Positions 1 to 12,520 of a stretch of 64,000 bases of DNA are shown here, one piece after another. Made by a program: the position numbers and the translations under genes. Origin of the DNA: Dermanyssus gallinae (Eukaryota; Arthropoda; Arachnida; Mesostigmata; Dermanyssidae); contig QVRM01000427.1 of assembly GCA_003439945.1 (NCBI GenBank), positions 62,001 to 126,000 of the forward strand. The letters are read 5' to 3'. The number at the start of each line of letters is the position of its first letter. The first letter of the stretch is position 1. Below the pieces are notes generated by a model that was given only the letters and a program-made list of their open reading frames with translations, did not search any database and was not told the DNA's origin.

Positions 1-439
1 ATGGGGCGATGATTGCTCACCATCTGCCCAGGCAAAATGAGGTTTTCATCGATTTAGGGCTCAATACGCCGATATAGCTGACGGACATTATGTCATGCTA
101 GTGCCCGCCGAGGTGCTAGGCAAATGTATTTCGGGTAACCACCGAGCGCACTGCCTACACGGAGGGCTTAGAGCTTAACTGTCCTGTTTAACTGTTTGAG
201 TTTTTGTATCACAGACAGGTCAAACAAAACCATTTCCACCCAGCCAACGTAAGGACCCTTTCTTATACCGATGTTTGTCACATTTTTTCGAGCTGACTCT
301 CAGCCAACATTTAACGTCCACGGAATCGCTTTTGCGTTGCATTGCATTAAATCATAATTGGTAACTCGTAAGACGTTCTCTCGATATAACTAATTTCATC
401 AGTAAACAATAAATGGCACAATAACAACAGGCGCAGCGC

Positions 440-472
<33 letters not shown>

Positions 473-1562
473 ACAGAACAACGCTCCTCTCTATGAAGCT
501 AGTCCAGCTGCCTGGCTAAAAGTAGTGGCCTTCTAAAAGCCTACTCTTATAGATGCGAACACATTACAATGTCCTTAACAATAAAAACTCGGCAAAACAG
601 GGCGAGATACCTGACTAGCCGGGCCGTTTCTATTTAGACGCGCCGACATGATCCCGTTGCAGATTTTTGCCTATATGACGTCGTGAGCAGCTGTGTTCAT
701 TAATCTTGACCGTTTCCCCTTTCTCCCGGCTCGCTGTAGAGTGTGGGGTCCAGCCAAGCAGGCACCGGCGACCAGCAGGCGAAGGTCATCCAATCCAAAC
801 CAGAAACGATAGTCAGTCTTTTTTTCGTGCAGTGAGTGGCCTGATCTGAGCCGAGTCGAATCCGTCTGTTCTCCCTCCTACCATTAGCAGCCACTGGCAA
901 ATCGTAAAAACACCCATATACACGTCGATTGGCCGCACGACCACTAGCACCCCTCCGACAAAGATCGCCACTGTATGATCCTGCTCCCACTTAGCGAGGT
1001 CAAGCGGGATGGTTGTACCCCCCTCTCACACCATATCCTTTCAGGAAATAGACGAAAGGCGCCAATGTACAATTGGCCAGCCTAGTGTCACACGTTGCAG
1101 TACTCAGGATGTCGCTGTAGTAGTAGTAGTAGTACTAGTTAAAGTTGTCGACATACATTCAATAAAAAAAAAAAAGTTGAAGTTGTCGTAGTAGTAATAG
1201 TAGTAGTAATTTTGTGTTTGTTATGCTATCGTCTATGGTGTGTGTGCGTATGTGTTATTGTTGTTCTTTTTGTTACTGTTGTTCATGTTGCCGCTTTTGT
1301 GCTTAATGGTAGGTACCATTACGATTGTTTGCTACGATCTGTTATTAGAGCTGTTGCTGATGTTGTCGTTGTTGTTGTTGTTGCGAATACGGCCGCTGTT
1401 GTTAAGGCTTTTCGTTGCAGCTGAATTCGGTTCTCGTTTTCGCTGTGGCCATATGCCATGACCAATCGCCCGTATTAATTCTATTGTCGACCGTTATCGT
1501 GTACATACATTGTTGCTGTTCCTGTTGTTGTTGTTGATACCTGTGTAAACCTTTGTGTGTAC
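1..1562. other. non-coding, no gene recognised
   Basis: I see no convincing gene here. It holds an (AAC)n run near 441-471, a diverged 3' end of SINE family A at about 286-345, and TAG/GTT triplet runs at 1116-1210 and 1365-1385. A minus-strand frame at 790-960 contains a carrier-like Pro-Ile-Asp-Val but does not align with the rest of an SLC25 protein. Confidence 0.5.
286..345 (-). repeat. SINE family A, 3' end fragment
   Basis: The sequence matches the 3' terminal part of the tRNA-derived SINE found complete at 6241-6422, 37190-37386 and 55751-55919: the block around CTCAGCCAA..ATTTAACGTCCACGGA is shared. The tRNA-like head is missing, as expected for a 5'-truncated or decayed retroposon. 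Confidence 0.55.
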
Positions 1563-1796
1563 CTGTATTTTGATTTCTAGCGACGTCTATCCATGTCGCG
1601 GTATAGTCAACGTACGCAAAAACTCTGATCATATCGGTGATTGTTGTCAATGAGACGGCCCGTGGACAGATCAGACTGAAACCCAAGAACTTGCATGCAT
1701 GCGGAAGATTGTCCTTCGGGTCTATTTGCTGGACTGTGTATCGTCCGCAAGCGTGTTTCAAATAATCAAGTACAGCAATTTTAGTATCATCTGGTA
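1563..1796 (-). other. candidate internal exon, unknown protein
   Basis: On the minus strand a pyrimidine-rich acceptor (CTCTCTCTGACTGTAG) precedes an open segment of exactly 234 bp that ends in the donor CAG/GTACAC. It begins with two bases of a split codon and ends with one base, so it is a symmetric phase-1 exon of 78 codons. The product reads like a folded protein (PDDTKIAVLDYL near its start, MIRVFAYVDYTATW near its end) but I recognise no family. It lies downstream of carrier exon 2 on the same strand yet does not fit any part of an SLC25 protein. It has the same phase as the candidate exon at 12521-12679, which would allow joining. It may be chance; confidence is low. Confidence 0.3.
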
Positions 1797-2716
1797 CTAC
1801 AGTCAGAGAGAGCGAGATAAACTAAACGAATGCCCGAGTATGCGTTAAGCAACAAAAACCACAACAACAACAACAACAACATCATCATCATCATTAACAA
1901 CAACCGTGCTTCGCTAATGTGGCCACTTTTTGCTCTCAGTCATTATCACAATGCAGTTACCTTTTCCTAATACAAAATGTGCTAACGGGGGTCGGCGTCC
2001 CATCAAATAAATCTCGAACTGAGCTGTATTGTGAGTGATTACTCCCGCCGAAACCCGGTCATCGGGAAACCAGGTCTCGCCTGAAGGTACGAGACCGCTT
2101 ATACAATGCGATAGGTTGCAATGACTTGCTTTGATCTGATATGGTAGAGGCTTAGCCTAAGGTGATCGTTAGCCGTTCCGGCCGTGCCGGCGTGCCATCA
2201 TTACGTTACCCGATCTCATGGAGCGAGTTGCCTTTGCAGATATCTCAGGTTTCGCGTGCTACTAGGTTACTCAAACCCCTTCGCAGTCTCTCGAACGGCC
2301 TCTCGTGGTTTTAGGTATAGCTCGGCAATTGTTGGCGGCCGGGATCGTGCCACTGCCTTAGTAGAGCTGTGTGTTGTCTATTGTCAACGTCTATATGGTA
2401 TATAATAGCTTTTGGCCTTATGCGGGCCACAACTCGAGTGCCACGTTTATGTAGGTGGGCTTGTACTCCGTATTAATATGTCTCTTCTAATACTCCGTGG
2501 CTAGCATCAGAACCTACCGTAACCAGTGAGCTTTTGCGTTCATTGTTATAGAAGCCTCCCTGTTCGATCTACAACTGTTTTGTCATGTCGCGAAGCTTTG
2601 GTTTTAGCTACCGCACGCTCTTTGGGATTCCTACATTATTACAGCTCTTTGTATTCCTTTTTAGCTGCTAACAAGAGCATACTCTTCTAAAAGTGTAATA
2701 CTCCTGTAACGGCAAT

Positions 2717-2747
<31 letters not shown>

Positions 2748-3428
2748 CATAAATGTATGAACACAAGGAGCCATGTGAATGCTATTTAACTACCGATACG
2801 GAAATACGAGAAACCTACTTTGCGTACGGGACCATACTCCTTGCGATGGTAATTATGTCGAAAGCTGACGAATGAATAAACTAGTGCGGTAGCAACGCAC
2901 GTAGCCCACACATATAATAGTCACAGCGCACGACATAAAACTCATAATGATCGTCACTGAGCAATGTATGAATTATGTGTAATTACGTTTTTTGCAAGCT
3001 TATTACCGAACCAAACAATGGCGACGATCATGGCAGTAATAACTGTCATGCAGCTAAATTGACGATTAGCTGCTGCTACTGCCGAAGCAAAGTTTCGTCT
3101 GACGAACGAGCTACTACTACTACGATACTATAGATACACTCTCGCCACGCTATACAGCAGTGAACCAACCCGATGAACAGGAAAACTTTGGGATGTCTCG
3201 ATGAAGCGAGAAAAACAACACCAACCAACAATGGCACCAACTAAAGCAGCAGCAGCAGCAGCAAAAACAACAACAATAATACCACCAATAACAATAACAA
3301 TGAGGATAGGAGCAATAATCCTAGCAGTAACATCCGCTGCAACGGATTATATTTCTAAAGCATAAAAAGCAATTCCTTGCATCTGGAAACGGAAACGTTA
3401 AGAAGTCAGACTCACTTGCTGCGCGGTA
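1797..3428. other. non-coding stretch, no feature recognised
   Basis: Apart from a short (CAA)n/(CAT)n run near 1860-1890 and an (AT)13 run at 2719-2745, nothing is recognised. No ORF here has a plausible product. Confidence 0.5.
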
Positions 3429-3455
3429 ATATATATATATATATATATATATATA
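3429..3455. repeat. (AT)n microsatellite
   Basis: A pure AT dinucleotide run lies just 5' of the decayed mariner copy. A second run at 4696-4732 lies on its other side, so the element probably sat within a TA tract. Confidence 0.9.
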
Positions 3456-3559
3456 GTGTCTACTAAAATGTCTTTTCGGATTGGCGCTTGCGCGGCTTTC
3501 ACAGCGCCCACCCCGGCGCCTAGGCATAGATCATCACTGGCTCACTCTTTGTTGCTTTC

Positions 3560-4660
3560 ATGTGAAAAAGAGCGGGGAATATGCTGGTCTTAACCATTTT
3601 GAAATCTGTTTAGCCGTTTGTTCGTAAAAGTGCTGCAAAATGGAGGTAGAAAAATGCCAAATTCGGGCGATTCTACTCCATGAGTTTAAAAATGGACTGA
3701 GTGCAACGCAGGCTCACAAAAAGTTGTTAAAATCGTTTGGAGATGCGTGTTGTACAGACAGAATGTACCAACAGTGGTTTGAGAAGTTCCGAAAGGGAAA
3801 TTTTAACCTCGAAGATAAGCCTAGATCAGGAAGGCCAAGTGTTGTCAGTGAGGAGGTTTTTCAAATGAAAATCTAGGAAAATCCCACTATAACTACTGTG
3901 GAACTTGCCGAGGAGCTTCATATTACCCAACAAGCTGTTAGCACAGCTTTAAAACGACTCGGAATAACTTCCAGGCTGTGCAAATGGGTACCTCACGAGC
4001 TCAGCGACTTCAACAAGATGATCTTCTTTGCTCAGCAGGCATGAAAATTGGCCTTTGTTCGATCGTTTTGTGACCTGCGATGAAAAAAATGGTCTTTTAC
4101 GACTCTCCTGTCAGGAAAAGGTTCTGGTCAAGTGAACCTGGCACCTCCGTCACCCAGCCCAAAAAGGACATACACGCAAACAAGGTTTTACTGTGTATTT
4201 GGTGGAATGTGGACGGAATAGTGCACTATGAACTTTGACCGCGTAACCAGACGATAAATACGGCCGTGTACTGTCAACCACTCGAAAAGGTTCACGAAAA
4301 ATTAAAGCAGTCGTACCCTGCACAAATTTCAAGGAAGGGTGTCCTGTTCCACCAAGACAACGCAAGGCCCCACGTGAGTAGGGAGACCCTTTCGAAAATT
4401 TCCCAGCTAAAATGGGAACTTTTGGCACATCCACCGTGTTCCCCCGACATAGCACCATCTGATTACCTATTCAGATCGATGCAAAAAATGTAAGTGGTAA
4501 AAAATCACTTCTATCGAACACGTGCGTTCTGGACTGGAAGAATATTTTGCCACTAAAAACCCAGACTTTTACAGAAAAGGAATCGAAAACCTTGTAAATC
4601 GTTGGGCAGAGGTTGTATCTTCCGGCGGAGAATATATAAATCAATAAATAAGACCTCCCG
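3560..4660 (+). mobile_element. decayed mariner (DD34D) transposon
   Basis: This is a relic of a mariner-family DNA transposon, containing the broken transposase described separately. It lies between two (AT)n runs (3429-3455 and 4696-4732). Clear terminal inverted repeats were not found: the sequences just inside the two AT runs share only a weak resemblance (GTGTCTACTAAAATG against GGTGCCATAAAGAAAA on the other strand). The ends given are therefore approximate. Confidence 0.7.
3640..4644 (+). pseudogene. mariner transposase, frameshifted and interrupted
   Basis: Mariner transposases cut and paste their element at TA sites. The start at 3640 opens a 78-codon frame with the N-terminal helix-turn-helix region (QIRAILLHEFKNGLSA) and the SGRPS linker. 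After a stop at about 3874-3876, the same protein continues in other frames: a second helix-turn-helix (TITTVELAEELHI), WVPHEL at about 3987, the first catalytic Asp in CDEK near 4076, HQDN at about 4350 and SPDIAPSD at about 4445. The last two Asp are 34 residues apart, the mariner DD34D signature. The WVPHEL and HDNARPH-type motifs suggest the cecropia/Hsmar1-like branch. Several frameshifts and stops make it inactive. Confidence 0.85.
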
Positions 4661-4692
4661 TGTCTCCTATGTATGTGTTTTCTTTATGGCAC

Positions 4693-4695
<3 letters not shown>

Positions 4696-4732
<37 letters not shown>
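4696..4732. repeat. (AT)n microsatellite
   Basis: An uninterrupted AT run of about 37 bp directly downstream of the mariner relic. Confidence 0.9.
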
Positions 4733-4739
<7 letters not shown>

Positions 4740-4939
4740 TAGAGTGTTAACATTCACGTATATAAAAAAGGGCAAGAAGAAACTTAAGTTGATTCTCCAA
4801 GGTAGCGCTAATCCCCCCCCCCGTCCGCATAAGATGTGTAGATATTGATGGGCCTGGCGATCTACATCTTCACGCGAAGAAACGAATGAAAAATAAAATA
4901 GCCGCGTAAGTGTTGAGCTTAGTCAGGGCGTATCCGTAC

Positions 4940-5224
4940 TGTATAATCGCGCTGGTGTCCGACCGCGATTTTGCTTGCGGACTGGATCATCATGAGACTC
5001 TTGACCATAAAGAGCGGGCTGGCAAAAAATGCGCTCACGGCCCCGCAGGCCGCCCCGGATAGAGCCGACAGTGGCACGGATGGCTCCATGTCGTCGTTGA
5101 CCGTCAGGCCGAGATCTTCAATCGTCTGGAACAGGCCAAGCCGAAGGCCTTGCGAGATCAACTGGTAGCTCATTGCTGGAAAGATGCCCCGATATATGGC
5201 CCGCACACCATCGTATTTGATCAC
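4940..5224 (-). CDS. SLC25A34/35: mitochondrial carrier (SLC25A34/35-like), exon 2
   Basis: This is the second coding exon of an inner-mitochondrial-membrane solute carrier, 95 codons in phase 0. The acceptor is GATTGCAG/GTGATC. The donor ACA/GTACGG is weak but is the only sensible one. The exon encodes the end of carrier repeat 1 (VIKYDGVRAIYRGIFPAMSY), the aromatic/loop region IEDLGL, and the start of repeat 2 with the family-typical SPLFMVKS followed by KIAVGHQ. In human SLC25A35 the equivalent run contains SPIYMVKT and EIAVGHQ. Together with exon 1 it gives about 148 residues of an expected ~300. Family members are orphan carriers related to yeast oxaloacetate carrier Oac1; the substrate here is unknown. 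Exons for repeat 3 were not found in 1-4939. Confidence 0.88.
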
Positions 5225-5867
5225 CTGCAATCGACAGAGCAGATACGGGCCGATGAGGAAACTGAAGACACAAGGAAACACGCTTGTGGTACAGCAACAA
5301 CAACAACAACAACGGTGGACGCTCTCTTGCAAGAGTCGACACATAGTCCGCTGCCTCGCTAACTATACTTGCATCTGCATGACAATATATCGAGTTCTTA
5401 ATAATAGTCATATATGTCATGACCTTTTTTTGTGGTTCCTTATATTGCTCCGCTAGATATCTTTGGACTGTTTAAATCCAGCAATCTACCCTAAGTTCCA
5501 TAAGTTTCGCATTCGAATTTTTTGTCTGACAGCCCACTGTGTCGGTCGGTACTAGTTTCGGTAGCTTTTGGTGCAAAGTTAAATCGTTGCGTCAGAATAA
5601 AATGAAATTAATTAAAATGTAAACAATAAAGAAAAGAAATATAACATGAGCGACTAACGCTGCATCCAACAAATGAGGTCGTGTGGTCGAACATCCAGCC
5701 GTAGAGACAAGTCTACGTACATATAAGACCTGTGCACGAAAAATGATATATACATATATAAATATTTGTTTTAACTTTAAACAGCTTTATTTGCTTATAT
5801 ATAAGATGTAACAATTGATAACAACAAAAAGTAAAAAATATATATATATTATAAGCAACACCCGTCA

Positions 5868-6089
5868 TTGCTTAAGCGACATACTTTTGAGAAACACTTT
5901 TTGAGAGAGATAGATGCATTTAGACAATATCGTGCCACAACCAACTTAGCCTATTACGAGCGTCTAAAGCGTGCTTGTCAGAGCTTTAAAAAAAAACTTG
6001 TTACTAACCAAACTATAATTAGCGTACACATTCCAGCCGTCAAAAAAAAACCTGTACTGTCATCTGGTGTCGGCATGGCAAATGAATAG
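5868..6089 (+). other. unassigned short ORF, lysine-rich
   Basis: An open frame of about 73 codons starts at a TTG, not an ATG, and ends at a TGA-proximal stop after SSGVGMANE. Its composition (YYERLKRACQSFKKKL) is protein-like, but I recognise no family, promoter or splice sites. It sits in the carrier intron on the opposite strand and may be a decayed transposon fragment or chance. Confidence 0.15.
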
Positions 6090-6240
6090 CATTCAATTAG
6101 CGCTGCTTGGGAGACCGACGGTTGTATTTCTTGTCGTTAACAATAGCTGCTTGTCTGTTTAATTGCGCGAGGAATTCGCAAGGAAGCGGTCCAATATACA
6201 AGAGAGCGCGCGTAATGAAGGGTTGCAGGGCTAAATAAAG

Positions 6241-6422
6241 TTTTTGGGCTGACCCTCAGCCAAGATTTCAACGTCCACGGAACTGTTTTTCACATTGCTT
6301 CATAGACGGACCCCCATGAATACAAGTGTGGGGCAACGGTGGGGCTCGAACCCGCGCACCTCTGATGTGTCTCCTCCGGTTGCGAGGCGCAGACTTTAGC
6401 CACTACGCCACCGGGCTCGACA
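6241..6422 (-). mobile_element. tRNA-derived SINE, family A (copy 1)
   Basis: Read on the minus strand the element begins GTCGAGCCCGGTGGCGTAGTGG, containing an RNA polymerase III A box (TGGCGTAGTGG). About 50 bp on it has a B box (GGTTCGAGCCC). A unique body follows, ending CTGAGGGTCAGCCCAAAAAC. Three other near-full copies and two partial ones occur in this window. SINEs of this kind are transcribed from their internal promoter and copied by a LINE-encoded reverse transcriptase. No target-site duplication was obvious for this copy. Confidence 0.85.
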
Positions 6423-6849
6423 TCAGACGACAGCTGAGGGAATTACGGACGGCTCAACGAGCGGGCGATGCGACACTTTTTTTTACACAATCTACTACTA
6501 CTGCTACTACAACTAATGTCACGGCTTGCATTTTGCTCTAAATGTCAATCTTTTTATTTTGAATTAATTTCCCCTCGCTATACTACGGTTAACTCCGTTG
6601 CAGCAACTTTCGACATCGAGACACTCTAAAGATTCCCGGGCCGAGATACTCTAGACGCTTGTCGTTGTTGGAATGCACTGTATTTTTGTCAATGTGACCG
6701 GGCAACGCGCTTGACGAAGGTGAACTAATCGGAGAGCAGCACTAACTGACGGCTTCTCGCTTAGAGATGTGGTTTTTTATCCGGTCGACGGACTGAAATG
6801 CTCCTAACAGTGCATCGGCAACGGCTCGCTCACCATGGATACGCAATGC

Positions 6850-7005
6850 TTTTTGTTTGCGAGATCTCGGGACTGCTTCTTTCATGCACATGCGTCACGA
6901 GCAGCTAGAGTGACTCGTGTGGGACGACTCGCAAACATACTGCGCCCGTATTCCTCCTCACCCCCTCCCCAGTCTCGGTGTTGCCTCGGCATTACTTCAA
7001 AAAGG
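6850..7005 (-). repeat. R1-like retrotransposon 3' UTR fragment
   Basis: The segment around CATGCACATGCGTCACGAGCAGCTAG..GACTCGCAAAC matches, in reverse complement, the 3' UTR seen complete at 50259-50569 and 31763-32063. It is diverged and lacks any coding part, so it is a 5'-truncated relic. Confidence 0.6.
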
Positions 7006-7130
7006 TACACATAACGCTAAGCAACACTCATTGGATATCGATATCAGCAAATCCCTCCTCAAAAACCTCGACCCAGAGGAAGGGGATATCGCTTGGCAAT
7101 GCAATTGCTGTGTTGCCTAAAAAATAAATC

Positions 7131-7132
<2 letters not shown>

Positions 7133-7199
<67 letters not shown>
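7133..7199. repeat. (AT)n microsatellite, 67 bp
   Basis: An uninterrupted AT dinucleotide run within the carrier intron. Confidence 0.95.
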
Positions 7200-8214
<1,015 letters not shown>

Positions 8215-9227
8215 ACTCGGCTGTTGAGCTGTTGAGCGGTCGCACTGGTGCGAGCTCCCGCTTAAATTGCCTAGATCGCAAGTTATATCTGGCTTTTTAA
8301 CGGGAGTTTTGTCATAGAACATCATGACTACCAGTGTGACCGAACTGTGAGATCCAACACCATTAAACAGTTCCATTTTGCATTTAAAAGATACAAAATT
8401 GTTATAATTCGCCGCGTCACTGTGTTAGATAGGTTAGCAGTGCGTTCACCATTGCAAAGGCCTGTCTTAAGTGCATTTTAGCGTTTTTAAGTGGAAGTGA
8501 TTGTGCCGGTTTTTAGATTTAGGTAAGATGAGTCTACCTATATAGTTGTTTTACTGAAATATAGCGGCCCTAATATTTAACTAATCTTAACTGCTATATA
8601 GGTATAGTGTATGCACTGGCTACAAAACCCAGGCAGTGCATTCATATAGTGGTGCATCGATACGCTTTGTTTTGAACTCTAAAATCGAACACAGCGTAGA
8701 AAATACAATAAGCACCGATATATTGAGAAGCCATATCGTGTTTTAAACCACTATATATTTTAATTGACTACCTACATACCTACTATATACTTGTGATAGA
8801 TGCTTCATTTTCACTGAATCGAAGAGACAGCAATTAATCTGTCTGATGCTAGTCTTCCATCTAACTACCACAAATATATATCTTAAACCGACACTACTAT
8901 TGTACATATTAATGTGTAATTTTAACTACTACTTTCGACGCTATTTTGCATAAATACAGTACGTGACGAGATATGACATAGTGCTCCATGGGTAGAGACA
9001 AACAGAATGATGGTCTAAAGACCGCTTCATTTCAGCGATTTTAACAACAACATCTGCGTAAAATCGCGCCATCGTTCACGTGCGAAACTTTTAAAGAAAT
9101 CTTACTACCGCTGTGGACCAAGACAACGATGGCATCACGTGACGACAACAACACCGCCGGAAGACTCAGCTGCTAGACTTGCGGGCGAGTATGCAAATCT
9201 GACGCGGGTCTCGCGAGCCACATTAGA

Positions 9228-9464
9228 TTGATTCACAATCAACGAGAAGTTCGTGCCACCTCTCCAACTCCTAACCGATCGCAGACTAGTTTTAACCCCC
9301 CTAGTACTTCACGCGTCCCCCAGCTAAATTGTAAATGTCCATCTGGTACTTGGTTAAAGGCTTTTAATTCTAAACCAGGTCTTTTTTTACACCGTCGTCG
9401 TGCCCATCCAGACGAATATAATGAGAACATTTTAGCCCACCCCCCTCTAAGTTGGCAACATTAG
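9228..9464 (+). pseudogene. RLE element N-terminal zinc-finger region
   Basis: An open frame of 78 codons carries one C2H2-like finger: a Cys pair (CKC), a Phe/Leu core (AFNSKPGLFLH) and the second His in RRRAHPDEYN. A single finger followed by HP.EYN is typical of R4/Dong-type elements, where it helps bind target DNA. The frame stops at 9462-9464. Further homologous-looking sequence continues in another frame near 9515-9720 (REIDHLLATNFNSRTPGAI), so the ORF is frameshifted. Confidence 0.6.
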
Positions 9465-10074
9465 AAACAGATTTTATAGATAATAATTTTTAGATAATAA
9501 TAACAAAACACCTAGAGAAATTGACCACCTTTTAGCTACTAATTTCAACTCACGCACACCTGGGGCGATTAGAAGCCAACGTAATTCTCAGGCGCATCCT
9601 TATCTGGTAGCGGACCTCCGTATAAAGAGGTCTCACCTGGATTCCAACCTGGATCTGAGCTTCCTAAGCCTAGTCGGCCTCGATACTCTGAATCAGATGG
9701 CCCCTATAATCCATCCCAAAAATATAATATTATATCCAAAATACACGCCCTCACAAACACATTTCCCAAACGCAACATAATTTCAACGGACCTTACTCAT
9801 CTGTCAAATATAATTTGCTCAGGTAAGGACCACACTCGCCTTAAACGACTTTCTGAACAAACATTTTACACACACTGTTCGACGTCGTGCCTTTAGAGAA
9901 ACTTCTTCCACTGAAGCGCGAGTATCTAAAAGGCAACAGCGACGCCAAGGCTACGCAACCACTCAAAAACGATTTAGCCAAAACCGATCCAAATGCGCTC
10001 ATGAGGTGCTAGACGGCAAACACATTAGACACAACATGCAGGCCACCGAAGTTGTAGAACACTAGGCCAACACG

Positions 10075-11649
10075 ATGACACCACCTGAACCACTCCCTTG
10101 CCCCGTATACACTCCCAACTCTGATCTCTTCGAGGTTTCCCTCCCTATCTCCCTAAAGGAAACCCACGTAGCTCTCCGCGGACCTTCTAAAGCACTAGGC
10201 TTGGACGGGATTTGTCTTTCGTCCCTCCGTAAACTCCCGTTAGAAGTAGTCTGTTGTATTCTTTACATACTATTAATTAGCAATATTGGCTCAGCCCATA
10301 AAACTGCTCGCTTAGCGTTCATCCTTAAAATTAACAATGCCACATCCCCAAGCGATCTGCGACCCCTATCTATTAGTTCATACTTACAACGAACGCTTAA
10401 CAAAATTCTCTCTAGACGCCTCCAGAACTCTATTAAGCTTCTTTCAATCCAGCGAGCGTTTCTCCCCTATAATGGTACCTTCGAGGATCTTGCGGTTCTG
10501 GATGGTATCCTTAACGATGCCAAGTCTGCAGGACGTGAGCTCAGACTCGCCTCAATCGACCTCCGTAAGGCGTTCGACATGGTGAGCCATGACTCCGTCC
10601 TGTGGTCACTCCGGACTCGGGGATACCCGGAGGTATTCATTAATTATATGGAACGCATGTATCTCTCATCTAAAACTCTCATAGAATTTGGACATGAATG
10701 TCGCACATTTCGGCCAATTAGGGGTGTTAGGCAGGGAGATCCTCTGTCCCCCCTTTAATTTTATCTAGTTCTCGATGACATGCTTTCAAAATTAGACAAA
10801 ACTAACATCGGGTACCTACTTACTGATGACTTCCGCCTTATGGGCTTAGCCTTTGCGGATGATATTATCCTTCTAGTCTCCACGAAATCTACTCTTCAAC
10901 GGCTCCTTAATATTGCGGACTCCCTTTTGAAATCCCGAGGCCTTGAAATTAATACTAATAAAAGCTTTACTATCTCCCACCTATTTAATAGGAAGGAAGG
11001 TAAAGGTTTTATTAATACCGTATCAGAATTAAACGTTGGAGATCGGCAGTTGCCAGCTAAATATATGAGCGATCGATGGAGGTATCTTGAAGTCGGCTTT
11101 GACAGAAATGGCCGAGTTGACTCTACCAATGATATACTCCTTAATTTACTCAACATACTCACGATAGCTTCCCTTAAACCCCACCAAAGACGAATATTTT
11201 TGAAAGACTTTCTCATTCCCCGCCTCCTATATAAACTGGTCTCCGGTCCCAGACCTCCTTACGCACTCCTTAGCGACCTAGATAAAGAGTTCAGAAAGGT
11301 TGTTAAGTCAAGATGGCTTAAGCTCGAAAACTTGGTGCCGAACGCCTACTTATACACGCATACAGCACACGGCAGTCTGGATATCCCCTGTCTCCAAAAA
11401 TTCATCCCCAGACTCGGCCTCTCCCGCTTGACAGCACCACAACACTCCACGCACCCTGGGGTCCAATGGATGCCACCGAGCACTTCAAAAAAGACCTTGG
11501 GAAAACAAGACTTCTTTGCGAGCGCTTGGGAACCTCCATTGAGACCGCCACACAAGAGACCGATTACTGGTCTCAACAACTACACAACACGTTCGATAGG
11601 GCACATTTTAAAAAACACACGAAACGCCCTTTGTACATTACTGGATTAA
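10075..11649 (+). pseudogene. RLE element reverse transcriptase domain, one internal stop
   Basis: One reading frame runs from 10075 to 11649 and is interrupted only by a TAA at 10756-10758. It encodes the reverse transcriptase core: SDLRPLSISSYLQR, then IDLRKAFD with the first catalytic Asp, then GVRQGDPLSPL directly before the stop, then FADD (at about 10852) with the catalytic Asp pair, followed by LEINTNKS. The stop therefore falls in the conserved QGDPLSP block and would prevent enzyme production. From about 11466 the match moves to another frame, showing a frameshift. The enzyme copies element RNA at the nicked target. Confidence 0.85.
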
Positions 11650-11653
11650 GGGT

Positions 11654-12298
11654 ATGCCCTACCTATCAGGTAAGGAGTATTTAAACCTACTAAAGCTCAA
11701 CGCACTACCAACGCGTGCCAGATTGGCCAGGGGACGCCCGGGCTACAACGAACGTTGCAGGCACGGGTGTCATGCGCCTGAGACGTTGGCTCATATCGCT
11801 CAGATGTGCGATACAACACACAAACAAACCATAAATAGACATGACGACGTCTGTGATCGCGTGGCGCGTCTTCTCCGCGAAAGGGGTCATGAGGTGGTTC
11901 CTGAGCGAGTATTCCGTCGACCGGGCGCACCGGGTCTAAAGCCCGACCTCGTAATAACAACACCTACCGAGGTCTGGGTTTTAGATGCCGAGGTTTGCGG
12001 CCCGAACCGGGACCTGGCAAAAGCACGGCAAGACAAGATCGCCAAATATGACATCGAGTTCCTAAGAGCGGCGCTCCCCGATCCGCAAAAACCTTGCAGA
12101 TTCGGATCCATCACTATCTCTATGAGTGGTGTATGGGACTCCGAATCTGCGAGGACGCTCTTGGGGCTCGGCGTCACGAAGAGGAGTCTTATGGATCTTA
12201 CCGTTTTAACGTTGCAAGGAACCTTGAGGATATACTCGCACCGGGTCCATAAGAGCGGGGGCTACCATCAAGCAAGAACACGGACAGCTGATTCTTAA
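11654..12298 (+). pseudogene. RLE element CCHC motif and restriction-like endonuclease
   Basis: This is the C-terminal part of the element protein, 214 codons, reached through a frameshift near 11640. A CCHC motif (CRHGCHAPETLAHIAQMC: Cys, Cys, His, Cys) is followed by the PD-(D/E)xK endonuclease core: KPDLVITT, then VWVLDAEV, then the Lys in DKIAKYD. This endonuclease type nicks a defined target sequence, unlike the APE endonuclease of R1-type elements. The frame is fully open to its stop at 12296-12298. About 36 bp later begins the conserved tail. Confidence 0.85.
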
Positions 12299-12333
12299 TC
12301 TCACGTGACACCTTTTTACCACCATTGTTATTA

Positions 12334-12396
12334 AGGCGAGCCCTGTCGAGTGTGCAAACGTATTGTAAATGATTAATAAATCATCACAATATTTTC
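12334..12396 (+). promoter_or_regulatory. RLE element 3' tail with stem-loops
   Basis: The tail contains GCGAGCCCTGTCGAGTGTGC, able to pair GCAC/GTGC-like arms in the other copies, and TGTAAATGATT..AATCATCACA, an imperfect hairpin. The two stand-alone copies keep the second hairpin with TGTAAAT.ATT..AATCATTACA. Such 3' structures are what RLE reverse transcriptases are known to recognise; the role here is inferred. Confidence 0.5.

Positions 12397-12403
<7 letters not shown>

Positions 12404-12435
<32 letters not shown>
12404..12435. repeat. (TA)n microsatellite, 3' flank of the RLE element
   Basis: A TA run of about 32 bp directly after the element tail. With the 110-bp run at 8099-8208 it brackets the element. 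Confidence 0.9.
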
Positions 12436-12437
<2 letters not shown>

Positions 12438-12520
12438 AAGCAATGTTAACTTTCGATGTTGCTTCTGTTCACGCTCACAAAATAGCATGTGGACAAAGAT
12501 CTTTACAGATCTGCACTTAC

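Noticed and set aside
790..960. Minus-strand segment with VGGVLVVVRPIDV, resembling a third carrier repeat for the SLC25 gene
   Set aside because: Residues after the motif (YMGVFTICQ) do not match the expected TR.YNQ of SLC25A34/35, and no good acceptor precedes it.
6326..6541. 71-codon ORF and the tRNA-like A and B boxes as a true tRNA gene
   Set aside because: The boxes belong to a SINE present in several copies with a conserved non-tRNA body; no cloverleaf with acceptor stem could be drawn.
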